Assembly (NCBI GenBank): GCA_000310025.1
Contig: FN649736.1
Span: forward strand, 965,642 to 1,029,641
DNA: 64,000 bases
Direction: 5' to 3'
From: Ectocarpus siliculosus
Lineage: Eukaryota > Sar > Phaeophyceae > Ectocarpales > Ectocarpaceae
The position numbers were made by a program, and so were the translations under genes. Numbering within the stretch: position 1 is the first letter of the stretch; each line of letters opens with the position of its first letter. Below are positions 1 through 22,975 of this stretch, piece by piece. The notes under the pieces are model-generated. The model saw only the letters and a program-made list of their open reading frames with translations. It was not told the origin of the DNA and did no database searches.

Positions 1-317
1 GGACCCCAGGTTGCGGGTGGTAGCGCTACATAGAATAGCAAACATTGATGAATGATTCACTACCACTGCTTATCGTCCACCAGGTACATACCTCTATACT
101 ATTCCGAGCCCAGCACGCGGCCTGTCAATAAGAAAAAGCATGCTAACTCCAGCTTTTTTGTTCTTGAGGTTCCGCTATTTCGTCTTCGTTCTCTTTCATT
201 TATCGGTGGTTTGCACCCGTGTGGCATGGATGTGCTGGTTGATTTTCACACAAATATACCACGGCTGCATGGTCGTGTCATCGACATCGCCACTCCTGTT
301 CATCCTTCCGTTCCCAG

Positions 318-1342
318 ACAGTGGCGTGGGATTTCGAGTCGATGTACGCGTGTGTTTGCGACTCGGCATGGGAGGTTGGACTGGGTCCCGGTCAGCGACA
401 GCAAGCGGAATACTTCGGGGCGGATTGCTCTCAGCGTGAGCCGAACAGGATTCTGTCATGCCAATCAATCACTCCACGTCACATCCATTCGGGCTCTGTT
501 GGGTTGAGCGAGTGAAATGGTGCACCACTAGCGCCAGTAGAAACATTTGACCAAAGTTCTAGTGAACATCGCCACCAAATATTGCATATAATTTAGTAGT
601 GCTTACTGTGATGAGTTCGTTGAGTAATGTGAGCAAAATGGTTTCAATTGACGTGAAGACCTCAAGCACATGGTGACGACACCGACCAACTCGCTTATCG
701 GTCCCCGCGTTTTGCAGGGAGGTGCCCTACTGGAGACGACCCTTTGACAGCTGAGGATGACACCGACTGTGAAGGAATCACAGCGGAAGGCGGCTTCGGA
801 TTAGGACAGGTGACTGAGCCCGAACCTAGCAGACGCAGCTTTGGTGGGTCTCTCAGCTGCAGACTGCAGCACAACGATTGGCCAATTTTTAGCTCTTAAA
901 TTGCCTCAAGAGCAAGTGCTAGTCGAGAAGACAATGGCCCTTCGTTTGTTCAGCAGCGTTTCTGCTTGCGTTAACTCCCGTGTCGGGGATATTGCTCTGA
1001 CGGTTGATTGCGTTATCTCAAACGCACACGTGCATTGTAGACTAATAAAAAACACCGGGAAGGTTCACACGGAGTCCCCTACAGCGCTGGCGAGACACAT
1101 GGCAGATAATGAAGACAAAGCACAACATGACGTTCGATGTTTGTTTGTGATGCTGCCCTGGTCCGCATGCGCCCTTTGTCATGCGTCTGCACCAGGCGGG
1201 AAACATTTGTCACGTAGACTGCTCGGGCCGAGGGCAGTGCGACCACACCACGGGGGAATGCTCCTGTTTCGACGGGTTTTTCGGCGAAAACTGCGGGAAA
1301 ACCACAATCTTGTCCTTTGACCCTTTTTCGCTGTTGGTGTAG
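318..1342 (+). CDS. EGF-like domain protein, 3' exons only (5' end outside or unresolved)
   Basis: Three exons join in phase: 318-435, 718-809 and 1196-1342, with a TAG stop at 1340-1342. The first encodes a segment ending EYFGADCSQ. The second carries RRCPTGDDPLT and a following DTDCEG. The third encodes a compact EGF-like module with the pattern CHVDCSGRGQC, then TGECSCFDGFFGENCG. Donor and acceptor sites are AGC/GTGAGC with TTTGCAG, and CAG/GTGACT with ACCAG. Proteins with this Cys-rich, CPxGDDP-type arrangement are, from my knowledge of stramenopile genomes, secreted or cell-surface EGF-like proteins; ligand and role are unknown. I could not place exons in bases 1-317, so the N-terminus, any signal peptide and any earlier repeats are missing. 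The C-terminus after the last Cys is short (KTTILSFDPFSLLV). A further splice near 1338 is possible but not needed. Confidence 0.78.
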
Positions 1343-2101
1343 AGCTGTGAAATCGGTCCTATTGATGTGTTCGATGCCTTGGTCCTACTACATAGGCTGA
1401 ATGCCAGTATTGTGGGGCGTAGGGGTCACGAGAATCCACGATGCTTGTTGTCGGGGAGCACGTGACATTCACGACAAATTCCAAATATGGCGAGGGCGAC
1501 GATGCCGCAAGCCAAGGTACGCGCGAGAACGAAATATCTATCAAGTGAAAATGCTGCATGCCACGCGCACGAGGCACCTCAAGCAGATCCGGTGGTCGCT
1601 GTGCTTGACTCGCACTAAACTACCGGGTGTGCTCGCGCCAGATGCGGCACGCGTGTCCACGAAACAATGCAGTGCGTGGCCAACATCATCGCCATCGCGT
1701 CTGGTTCGAACGAAAACCTCGGCGGTCCATGCGACACGAAAACACACAAGACTACGTAGACGTGCTTGACCGAGAATACAAACAACCGAGCTCAGCGATA
1801 GGGTAGAAAACCACGGTTCGTGCCGTGCGTCGTAATGCGCAACAAGCGGTCGTCCTCATCCCGTCCCATCCTCCAAACGCGTGCCGCAAACACTTTCATC
1901 AAGTTTTCGTACAGCAGAAAGCCTCTGCTCTCCTCTCCCACAATCTCTTGACACGCGACCGTGCCATATAGACAGACGAAGTGATTCCGGGATGATTTCG
2001 CGGAGCCCCTCTGATACCCCCCCCCTAGTTGTGGACGGTCGCACCCATTTTTTCAAAATTGCGGAACTCGTTTCGCGGTTCCCCGGCGGCGATGCGCATC
2101 G
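1343..2101. other. Convergent intergenic stretch
   Basis: This segment lies between the 3' ends of two convergent genes, the EGF-like gene (+) and the cytochrome P450 (-). I see no exon, RNA gene or repeat in it. It should hold both 3' UTRs, but I cannot place polyadenylation sites with confidence. Confidence 0.5.
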
Positions 2102-5100
2102 TTATCGACCAGACCGCCTCTTAGTGGTGATGTGCGTCCCGTACTTTGGGATGGTGGGGATCATCCACGCGTTGGGCTCCCCCGCGTTTGAGTTCACCAG
2201 TGAGAACTCGTACCGGTTCACCAACAAAGACAGGACCACCTGTAACACCAAAGGAGGGCATGGCGGGTGCGGGAGTTTGTTTCGGCGGTACATATGTGTT
2301 TTTTGGCGTGCTCCCGGGACGGGAGGGGAAACGAAAAAAAGAAAACTGCGGCACTGTCAGCATGCAAGAGGGGGTTGGGGAGGAAAGTGAGTGAAACGGC
2401 CCTGCGGTGTGGTAGGCACAGCGGTTACGATGAGGTGACTGATCCACGACAACCAACGGAGGAAAGGATTGCTCATATTGTCCCCTAGGCCACGCTCCCG
2501 AAGCGTTCGCGTGCGAACCAGGTGGAGGTGATACCGTGCCGTTGCCAACGACTCGCGGTGCTGACGCCAAGCTCGCAAAACTACCGGATCGCTTCGCTTG
2601 TGAGGCCCCCCGACTGACCCAACCAGGCCGCTTGATACCCGGTCCTGTCCAAAATCCCACCTTCCTGCCACATCTCGATGCCAAAGTGCCCGATCCCAAC
2701 GCCAAACAGCATCATGTCTCAAACGACGCACAGCGGCAGCAACATACCTTGGACTCAAGTAGGGACAGGTGCTGCCCCAGACAGTTCCTGGGACCGTCGA
2801 TGAAAGGAAGGAAGGTGTACGGTGCCACCGGTGTCTCCATGAAACGGTCGGGGTTGTACCGCATGGGCTCTGGCCAGATATCCGGCCGTTCATGTACCCC
2901 CTGAAAACGCAAGCGGGCGCGGTGGGGGGGGGTACACAGGGTATTGGTGGAAAATAACCACACTGTTCGAAAAACAAAATACGGTCTTAACCTATCCCCT
3001 TCGACTCTGGTACTACCTCGAACGGGGAGCCGTTCTCTGATTGTATACTTTCATACTTTCCAAGAAAAAAATAGCCTCAAGGCATACTTGTGGCCGAGCG
3101 CCACAAATCAGTGGGGGAGAGCGATATACAAAGAAACGCAATCGAGAGGGGGGGAAATGACACCCTAGATGAAAGAATGGCGCAGGGCGTGTCTGCGGCA
3201 TTCTCACATAAAAAAAAAAAGGATGGGTGGTGTAGGGCGGTCGGCCTACTGGAGATGTGCTGAGGGCGTGTTGCCCCCAACTGCCGCAATCCCGACCGGC
3301 AAATCCTGGCTTAGGTAGACCATCCTTGGCGCTCTACAGCTGCAATCCTGACGTGCAGATCCCAGCTTGAGCAGACCATCGTTGGCGCTCTACAGCGTTA
3401 TCTCCGCACTGGCATGTTCTCAGAGTGGCCTGAAAAGTTCCAATGCTAACACAATCCTTGTTGTGTGTCTGTCACAACAGTACATGAACCACCATATGGA
3501 AAAATGAGATGACGCGACGATCCCACCGTCTTTTTGGGTAGCCAACATTGGTCAGCAGCCCACACGCTAGAGCCTTACGCCCAAGCCACAAGCACGAGAA
3601 AGAAGGACAAGAAAATGGTTCTGATTTCTCTCTTCTGAACAAATAAAAACGAACGCTTCTCGTCGGTCCGTCGGCCAACATGTGTCGATGATTTGCAGAC
3701 AGACAACCGTGTGCACACATCCTTTGCCTGGTGAAACCGCGAAAAGAAACAGCTCGCAGTATATCTTTGTATACCTTTTTCGGGTAAGCCTGTGACCACG
3801 GGAATCGACCGTGGCAAGTGTTAGACTATGTAGTACGAACAGAAGAAGGTACTGGGTAGAGAAAACGGAACGGTTTTTAATGTGAAGACCACAACAACAA
3901 CAACAACAACAACAATAACAACATTGTTTGCAGCATAGCTCACGTACACGTTCGTCACTCCGCCCAAGGAAAAATCGACAATAGAACAAAAAAAAAACGT
4001 GTGCAAAGCCCGCTCAAATGCTAACGACTAGCCCGGGGAAACAGTCGGGGTACATTGCTTGGGACCAGCCCTTCTAGATCTCTCTCACCTTGATGAGGAG
4101 GTGTACCGAACATCCTTTCGGGATAAAGTGCTCCGTCCCCCCTTCTTCGCATATGGTGGTGTCCTCGACGCACCGTCTTACCACCAGGGGCACGAGGCTG
4201 AAATGCCAAGGGGGCCGGAATCAGGAAAGCAAAAACAACATCCGGACCAGAGACAGCAGCAGGAAGGGGACGGAATACTCACGTTTTGCAATGCCATAGC
4301 GCTTAGACCATTGACCACGCGCCCTCGAGAGGACGGAGCAGGGGACACTCAGAAGACATTTTCGGTGGAACGATGTGTGCGGGGACGTGCGTCTTGGGAC
4401 GGTAGTGAAGGGCATGTGTTGGAAAACAGATTGGGCGGACATTAGCGCCGCAGCCTGGCGACTGCGAGGTTCGACCTGCGGTGCCCCTCTTCGTTCTTGC
4501 CAGCAAAGCGGCATCGCTTGTCTGTCTACGAACGGCCCTTGCCGGAAATACACACATATATACAAGCGCAAAACAGACCAAAAACGAAAACGGGCATCCT
4601 GCGGAAGTACGTTGATCCGAACGTACCTATACTTTCGGAGGCTCTCCCGCAGACACGCCTCTGTGAACTGCAAACCCCTTAGCTTTTCTGCGGATGGAAG
4701 AGGGGCGGTCAGCGGCACGGCGTGTCCGAAGACTTGCTCCGATTCGGCCACTACCTGCGCGTCAAGGCAAACAAGAGAGCGGGACACGCAAGCTAAAAAT
4801 CAGGTGGATAGGCTCAATCCGATACCCTCCGGCAATGTACCACCGGCGAAGACCACTGCTCGGTCTAATACGCCCGAACAGGACAATTATCGAGGAACCA
4901 AACGGCCCTTCAATTCACTGGTATCAGCGCAAAATGACTGGTCCCGAGGCTCCTTTGATCCATCGCTTACGTTGACCAGATCGCAGCATGGGGACTAAAT
5001 AGCGCGGAACCAAATGGCAGTTCGCTTCACACTTATCAGCACCAAATTCAACTGGTCCTGAGGCTCCTATGATATATCGACCATTGACAGGGGCATATCC

Positions 5101-7080
5101 TCCACGATCGCTGCGGGGCTCCGTGGAATGATTATCTACCGTTGGAGGCATCATGCCTCCGCATGCGACAAAACCCGGCGCGGATGAGGTCGATAAAAGC
5201 ACCCTCCCACTTGCCTATCCCCGGCCCTTCCATTGCGATCAATATCAAACATCCAAGGCGTCCGGCTTTCGTCTCTTGGCCATCAATAGGCAAGGTCAAC
5301 CTAGCACCCCTGGCCCGCTGAAAAAAGCACGGCATAACCTCGCATTCAAAGTAGCGTGGCAGCGCCATCTACATAGACGGCACCTTTGGACCGCGTGCCC
5401 TCGTCGAACACGGATAGTCCAAGCCGCCGTCTACAACCAAGGTGATTTCTCCATCGTCGCTTTCCTCCTTCACTCGGGTACCCCGCACTACATTGCGCCG
5501 CTCGTCCTCCAAAACGCTGGCGCACTCCCATATATCGGGATCTCCACCAAACGTTTGGTAGGGATGTGGCCACTCCCATATATCCGGAAAGGCTACATGG
5601 GAATAGCTAAAGTTTTGGGGGACGAGCGGCGCAACGTAATGAGGGGTGCCCCGAGCGAAGGAGCAAAGCGAGGACGGAGGAATGCCTTACGTGCCCCATG
5701 CCGACAAAACGTTTCTACAACTCGCTCTACATACCTTGGCCATGAGGTCCTTGCTTCCCATTAGCTCAAATAGAGACCAATTTAGCATGGAGGCCGACGT
5801 CTCGTGCCCGGCAAGCACGAAGGTCTTCATCTCGTCTCGAATCTGTTGCACCAAGGCAACACAAGTCAGGTCATCCACACGTTCCGGCGGTAGCTCCACA
5901 GGCAATAATGAGGTTCAAGCAATATCACACGTGCAGAACAATCACCGACCTTAATGCTTGGTACATCATGTTAGTGGAACTGCGAAGGCAAAGTTGTGAT
6001 CAATGACAACCCAAGAGTGCGTCTAATTGGCACGGCGACGAGAAATCTCATGTCCCATGGGGCCAAGCCCATGTTTCTACAGCAGGAGTTCAGCCACCCT
6101 GCCTAACGCGTCCAAGCGCATGGCCATACTTAATCAGGGGCCACCGCAAAAGTATCAAGAACAACGATAATATCACGAGCCGAGCAGCATGCACCAATGG
6201 GGCTGGCCCACACATCTACGTTAGTGTCGAACAGAAAAAAATGGCGCTCGCAATTGGATGCTCGACACCGGCGCCTTCATAGCCACCATTCTTGCTAGTG
6301 TCGCAGATGGCACCACGGCAACAATAGCTGCCGATGCGAAACACTTGCCAAGCTCTCTATATCCAACAGACGACGCAGCCAACACGTGTCGAACTCAGAA
6401 TGCAAGACCCACGTGCATGATGAAAGGTCCGCACCTGCAAAACAGCCGCAGATCCCCACTCCCCTGGCTCAAGCGAATCCAACACCTTGTCCAGAATATC
6501 CCGCTTCCGCCCCAGGTGTGGGTACGAATCCTTCCCGTCCGCCGTGCCCCCTGACCCGTTCCCGTCGGCAACGCCGTTCGTGGCACCCGCGGCTTGATCT
6601 CTCTCCTTTCGAATGATCTCCCAGCGAGCGCGAATTATCCCCGTGATGTAGTCGTTGAGTATCCGTTGGTTCTTGATGTGAGCCCACCACCCAGGCAGTA
6701 GCGGGCAGAACCTCCGCAAGGGGTTCCAAGTCCTTCATGGGGTGTTGGTGGTGGGGGCGGCGCGTGGGGGCGGCTAGAGGTTGATACCAGGCCTGGCGCC
6801 TCGAAACGAAGGGGGCGACTGTTGTGTCCGAAAAATATTACTAGTAAAACTAGAAAATGAGAGATGTGGGTGGGAAAAAGCGATGCACGGACCGATCGCA
6901 AAAATCTTAAACGCCGAGTGGCGAAAGTGTTGACATTTTCTTGCCAACAAGGACGACGTGCTTGGACGCGGCTGCTTGGCGTGCAGCACCGGAGCAGCGC
7001 GCCTGAAACACCGACGCCCCGAAGAAACACCGAAGAACTTCAGAAAGAGAGATAGAAAGAGAGACAGAGAGACAGAGACA

Positions 7081-7141
<61 letters not shown>

Positions 7142-7199
7142 GGAGAGGGAGAGACAGACAGAGAGAGCGACTGAGACAGGGAGAGAAAGAGAGAGACAA

Positions 7200-7258
<59 letters not shown>

Positions 7259-10200
7259 GGGCACACTTATGGCGGCGTGTGGCTCTGTTGCTTTGCCTCT
7301 CGCTCACCTCATGTGACCCTCGACCACGATGGGCATGTAGACCTTGGCGAACGTCCCGTCGGCCTCCTCGGCGGTGAGACTCATCAACGCCTCCGATATC
7401 ACCTGCAACCCCCCGACGGCACGCGATGTGTCGGCGCTAGCGGCCATGTCAGTGTTCTCTCAAACCCCGGCACACGACGTGTCAACCCCAGCGGCCATAT
7501 CATCTTGTTCTTGTGTGAACCGTAGGTCCGGATGAAAATGACAAGGGATTACCCTCATGCACTTATTTCATCAATCAATATAGTTTGGTCCAGGCACACG
7601 GTGGAGAGCACAGCAGGCAAGTAGGGTGTTGAATTTCCGTAGAATCCAAGGTGGTCCTTCCGTGACGCAGGAGCACGTACCAGTTGCAAGAGAATCGGGA
7701 TACCGGACGGCGGAAATCCTTTAGTCATGTGGGAATGGCAGCAGCTCCTACGGCAAAAGGTCGGAAGAGGCAAGGCCTCTTGTACCGCCAATGCCATTGT
7801 GGAGGGCTGGGGCAAAAAAAAAAAAACGGATCGATTTTGAGTGCGTGCTCCGGGACTTGGCCCCTAGACCCCGACGGCACACTGGAGAGTTGAATATTTT
7901 CGTCTGCGTACCGCCGTGTCTGCTCTTTCGTCCCATCAAGTGACTAGAGGGCGATGAGATACTGCACGATGTGGGTTCCCAGCGCTAAGCACCACCGCCA
8001 CCACCACCCTCCCGACCATGATGCCTATGCACATGCATGTACCCCTCCGCTCTTCAGTAGACCCCGCCCAAGCCAGCCCGTGAGTCTCTCGAACTATTGG
8101 CACCGCCGGCCGTGTACCTGCAGCGTGAGATGCCTCATTTCCTCTCCGATCTCCATCGACTCGTTAGCCTCCTCCGCCTCGTCGAGCCTCTTGGCGAGGC
8201 GCGCGACTGCCCTTTGGGACATGCCCGGCACGGCCGATAGAACCTCGATGCGAAACGCCGCGGAAACCTGGGCGGCATGGATCGAGTGAAAAAGGTCACG
8301 GGGACGACATCCAAAGATAGGACAAAAATGTGGGTAGCAGGTTTGATCATTGAAGTGACGAAAAACTACTCGAATCTCTACAGAGATTTGAGTGCAACGG
8401 TAGTGAGGACGAGATCCAAAGGTAGCACAAACATGTGGTAGCAGCGAACCCCACCCCTTGAAAGCGCACCTTGAGAACTACTCATGCAGCATCTCTGCAG
8501 GGATTGAGTGCACACGTCTCGTGGACGACATCCAAAGATAGGACAAGTTTTGGTAGCAAGTTGAATCTTAACCGCCTTTGAAAGCGAAACAAAAATACTC
8601 GAGTCTCGGCAGGGCTTGAACGCCAAGGTCACGAGGACGATATTCAACGGTACGACGATCGTGTGGGTAGCAGGTTGAACCTCATTCCTTGTGAAAGCAC
8701 CCAAGAACTACCCGTATCTCATACCGCTCTCTGTATAGAGACCATTGGGATATTTCACGGTTACTCCCGAATGGTCGGCAAACGGTACGCTTTCAAAGAG
8801 AGTGGTACGTGTGCAGTGGCTCCAAGTGCTGCTGCCGATTAACAACGAAGGTTCAAACCAGGCCGCGGTCGAAAAGCAAGTACCCGACGCACGGAATAGA
8901 AAGCCCAAGAGCGGTGGTGTTGGCTGGCACGTCTGTAGCAAAAAAAAACCTCGGGACCTTTCCCGTGGTTAGATTTCCTTCTTTGTTCCACCAGTCACAG
9001 AGTTATGAATAGTACATGAGAGTCCTCCGTCCGATCACCTTATTGCGCTGCTTGCGCCACTTGGGTCCATCTGACGTGACGATGCCGGTCCCGAGAAGGG
9101 AAAGGAATGGGCGGTAGGCGAAGTCGACATCTTTGTGGTACTTGGATATCTGCTCTTGGGAAAATGTGGTACGGGACGAGAGTGGGGCGGGGTACCGTGG
9201 GATCGTCTGCGGAAGCACGGCAAAGGTGCAGGAGAACTGTGAAAAGCTTGTGCCACACGCAAGGGAACGGGAGACACTAGAAAATGGTACGCGACTGTAG
9301 CCAGTGTTTGTTGGTTTCATGGCCGAACCACAGGAAGATGACCCCATGTGCGCCCGGTCTCCTACGCACTGGGACCGTAGCCATGACCAGTCTAGTTTCC
9401 TCACTTGTCACAGCCCCAGTCACATTTGTCGCCTACCGGTATACCTTGGTGCGCATGACCTCCTTCATGAAGGACGGGTCCGACAACACGACGTTGACGT
9501 TGCCGAACAGCGAGAACTTGTAGATGCTGCCGTACTCCTGCGCCCACCGTGTCATCGTGTCCCACGGGGCCCCCTCGGCTAGCTTGAGGGCAGGGCCAAG
9601 CACCGGCAAAGTCCCCCTGCATCGTCAAGTTCGGCGATGTTTTGTTGGTGATTGTTTCCGCATGTCGCAGGTTGTAGATGTCCGTGAAAGATGAAATATG
9701 TTACATGTCGGTGACCAAGGATGGACGTATATTATGTAGGTAATGAATAGCATGAGGAGTTTGAAGGTGATGTGAAACTGGTCGATAGGAGTGTGGAGGG
9801 GGAAGGGCGTGCGGAGTGTACTGAGGTTGGTTGGGCTGTCGACTTGTCGACCCAGCGAAACACCTGACCCGTCTGAATTACCTGTTCCCTGAGAAAGTCA
9901 GAGACTTTTAGCCTCTAACAAGCTCTCAAATGTACAGTAGTCCTCGATCGATCTCTCAGGCGTTGCACCCGCTGTGAAAACTCTTGTTGGCTGACGGGAA
10001 CTATCTAATGTACTGCTGTACGCTACACACCGTTGAAAATTCCCAGGGGGAGACTACCTCTACATGTAGTCTCTCCTCATAGACTACTGCTGTCTCTCCA
10101 ATAGTCTCCCCCTGTATGGAAAGTCTACACATGTTCTGATGAGGTGAGCCGTTGCAGCCTCCGTAACGCATCCACTCTGAAACGTGTTCGCTTGGATGAT

Positions 10201-10732
10201 GCGATGCGATAACCATGATCATCCGCATTGCTCTCGGCAACAGCTGCTGGAGACAATCAGGCAACTATAATAAAGTAAGGCTCACAGGCTCACAGGAGAC
10301 CAACCCCCAAGTCGGCGGCTACACCGCTTCGAAGCAGTGCACTGGCCAACGCGAAACAGCCAACAAGCAATTGTTCTTGCTCAATTCAAAATCGAGAGGT
10401 TGGTTTTGTGTTTGGAATCATTGAGTCTCTTCCGGAAGATGCCGTCAACAAGCTCTCCACCACTCCCGACACCAAGCTGGATACCCGTTCCTATCGAAAC
10501 GTACAAGTCACCTGAGGGATGGGACCGTGCGGGACATGCGTCGCAGCTTGAGGGCGAGGCGGCACCTCAGCAAGAATTTCCAGGCGATCCAAAGAGCAGC
10601 CAGAGAAGATAACGCTGCCAGCACACCTGCTCCCGCTCGCTGCTCCTGTACGCCAGCCCAGCGGGCCATCTTGGAGTCTGCATCAGCAATACCAGCCTGA
10701 AACCCACCTATTAACCTTGGCAGGCTCGCCAT
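2102..10732 (-). CDS. Cytochrome P450 monooxygenase, complete 11-exon gene
   Basis: Haem-thiolate monooxygenase, probably anchored to the ER by an N-terminal helix (residues about 44-66). In transcript order the exons are 10512-10732, 9445-9616, 9039-9149, 8118-8267, 7308-7402, 6435-6732, 5735-5842, 4627-4754, 4089-4197, 2748-2900 and 2102-2239. They sum to 1683 nt, exactly 561 codons including TAA, with every junction GT/AG and in phase. Hallmarks are helix C WRKQR (162-166), I-helix AGHETSA (from 360), ExxR as ESLR (422-425), NPDRF (480-484) and the haem loop FIDGPRNCLG with Cys504. The ATG at 10730-10732 sits in ACCACCATGGCG; an in-frame ATG 30 nt upstream is the alternative. At 560 aa it is slightly long, owing to a Gly/Asp-rich insert in exon 6. 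Family number and substrate cannot be assigned; the text resembles plant and algal CYP4/CYP97-clan enzymes. Introns hold a GA tract, a minisatellite, a hairpin and a CAA-tailed repeat. Confidence 0.94.
3769..3924 (+). repeat. CAA-tailed dispersed element, copy 1
   Basis: Runs from GTATACCTTTTTCGGG through CTGTGACCACGGGAATCGAC and GGTACTGGGTAGAG to AACGGTTTTTAATGTGAAG and then a CAA-repeat tail. The same order of blocks appears at five other places in this window. It lies in the intron between P450 exons 9 and 10, in the opposite orientation to that gene. No protein is encoded; the tail and dispersed copies suggest a non-autonomous retroposon. Confidence 0.75.
7044..7254. repeat. GA/CAGA microsatellite in a P450 intron
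   Basis: About 210 bp composed almost only of GA, with CAGA and GGGAGA interruptions, inside the intron between P450 exons 5 and 6. It produces long Arg/Glu or Ser/Leu frames on both strands, which are not genes. On the transcribed strand the tract is CT-rich and ends only 54 nt from the exon 5 donor. Confidence 0.95.
8290..8710. repeat. Diverged intronic minisatellite, about four copies of roughly 110 bp
   Basis: A block GTCACGGGGACGACATCC, then AAAGATAGGACAAAAATG, then GTGGGTAGCAGGTTTGA, then GAAAG plus AACTACTCGAATCTC recurs with changes near 8295, 8405, 8520 and 8632. It lies in the intron between P450 exons 3 and 4, starting about 25 bp upstream of the acceptor of exon 4. The copies are diverged, so the array is not recent. 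Confidence 0.75.
10044..10114. repeat. 71-bp hairpin with perfect 13-bp terminal arms
   Basis: Left arm CAGGGGGAGACTA at 10044-10056 and right arm TAGTCTCCCCCTG at 10102-10114 are exact reverse complements. The 45-bp interior holds a small palindrome, CTACATGTAG. The element lies in P450 intron 1. It has no coding capacity and no clear target-site duplication. It could be a tiny inverted-repeat mobile element relic or an RNA hairpin in the pre-mRNA. Confidence 0.8.
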
Positions 10733-11828
10733 GGTGGTGGGGTGTGCGAGATTGTGAGGCAACAGCAGAGCGACACTGACAACTGGCCGTGCTGGCTGTG
10801 CGGCGCAGCGGTGGGCACTTTAGTCCTTCGAAAATCATTCTGCGGGGCCTCTCTTCTTGCTGCTACGGCTGTACTGCTACAGCTACCAGTAGTCGACGAG
10901 GGCAATCAAGGGGCCGAGCTTGTGGGTCTGGTTGGACAATCGACTCGTGTGGAAGCTGGGACTGTAGCTGTTGAAGGTGAGCCGCGTTGGGCACTGGACT
11001 TCTCGTGCTGCCACACCGTTTTCCACTCTGGGTTTGGCTCTCTACAACCCTCTCGGAAACGAGATGAGGTGCGTGTCCCTTACAGGTCGGGGACGGCACT
11101 CGTTATAGTAGGGCAATGTCGGCTTCAGTATCCACGGTCTAGCTGGTGCCATACCTCACCAATTCGTTGGTTTAACTGCTCGAGGCCTGTTCATCTAGCT
11201 TCCATCCGGCGCTGAACTCTCAACTCTCGGATCCTTGCACAAAACTTCCGGAACGCGATGTGACCCTCCCCGTAACCCCACTGTGCTAAGCAGCAAGTCA
11301 GTCAGTGGCATGCCACAACAGCGTCACAGCAGCTGCGTCTGGTACTGGACCCCAATGTAGCGTCGTCAATGTATTAAGCTGTTCGTTCAAGTCGAAATAC
11401 CATGAGCATATATGCACTACCCCTATTGCCGCTCTGTCGAAAAAGCGAGTCAGTGTGTAATTGTCCCGCTCCTCACCCACGTCTGCGCTTGGACGACACC
11501 AGATCAACTTGTCCACCCCTGCATACATAGTAGCCCTGCTACGCCTATCATGCGCCGTTGACTTGGTTCACGCCAGTGTTTTCCGTCACGTATATTCTGG
11601 TTTGTGCATGTAACAACATGCCGTTTTCATAGCTTGGTACGCAAGCTGCCCGTGCAACCTTCAACCGCATCACTTCATCGCCCTACCCACCGCCGGTACC
11701 CACGCACACCCCACCTCCTGAACCAGCGACGGGGAAATTGGACCCAACAACGACGGGAGACTAAACTACTAACGTCCGGCAGCACAAACGGCAGCAGTTA
11801 GTCTCTCAGCCAAAAGGAGGCACGCGAG
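10733..11828. promoter_or_regulatory. Divergent intergenic region, P450 and JmjC gene promoters
   Basis: The two start codons are 1,096 bp apart and point away from each other, so both promoters and 5' UTRs should be here. I cannot identify a TATA box or Inr with confidence. A plus-strand open frame of 157 codons (10742-11215) lacks recognisable content and splice-supported neighbours, so I leave it out. Co-regulation of the two genes is possible but not shown. Confidence 0.5.
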
Positions 11829-22779
<10,951 letters not shown>

Positions 22780-22804
22780 GTCTTGTGACCACGCAGCCAT
22801 CCGT

Positions 22805-22975
22805 CGGTAGGGCTCTGCCTTTTGTTGCATACAGTCTGTAGGACTTTGCCTGAGTTTTGGATACAGCAGCTAGTAGAGTAGCTGTTGGTAGGGCTTCGCC
22901 TAAAGTGTTGCTAACAAGAGCAGTTTTCGGTAGGGCTGTGCCTAAAATGTATAATATGTCGGTAGCGATTTGCCC
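22805..22975 (+). repeat. Five copies of GGTAGGGCTNTGCCT in the likely 3' UTR of the JmjC gene
   Basis: CGGTAGGGCTCTGCCT (22805), CTGTAGGACTTTGCCT (22836), TGGTAGGGCTTCGCCT (22886), CGGTAGGGCTGTGCCT (22928) and CGGTAGCGATTTGCCC (22960). Spacing is 31, 50, 42 and 32 bp, so the copies are not a simple tandem array. Each core can form a short TAGG/CCTA-type hairpin. The first copy begins 25 bp after the stop codon. Confidence 0.75.

Noticed and set aside
6774-7377. Long open frames of Ser/Leu or Arg/Glu repeats on both strands
   Set aside because: They are translations of the GA microsatellite inside a P450 intron, with P450 exons firmly placed on either side.
10742-11215. 157-codon plus-strand frame upstream of the JmjC gene
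   Set aside because: No recognisable motif, overlaps the P450 5' UTR antisense, and has no splice link to other exons. The JmjC gene has its own in-frame upstream stop.
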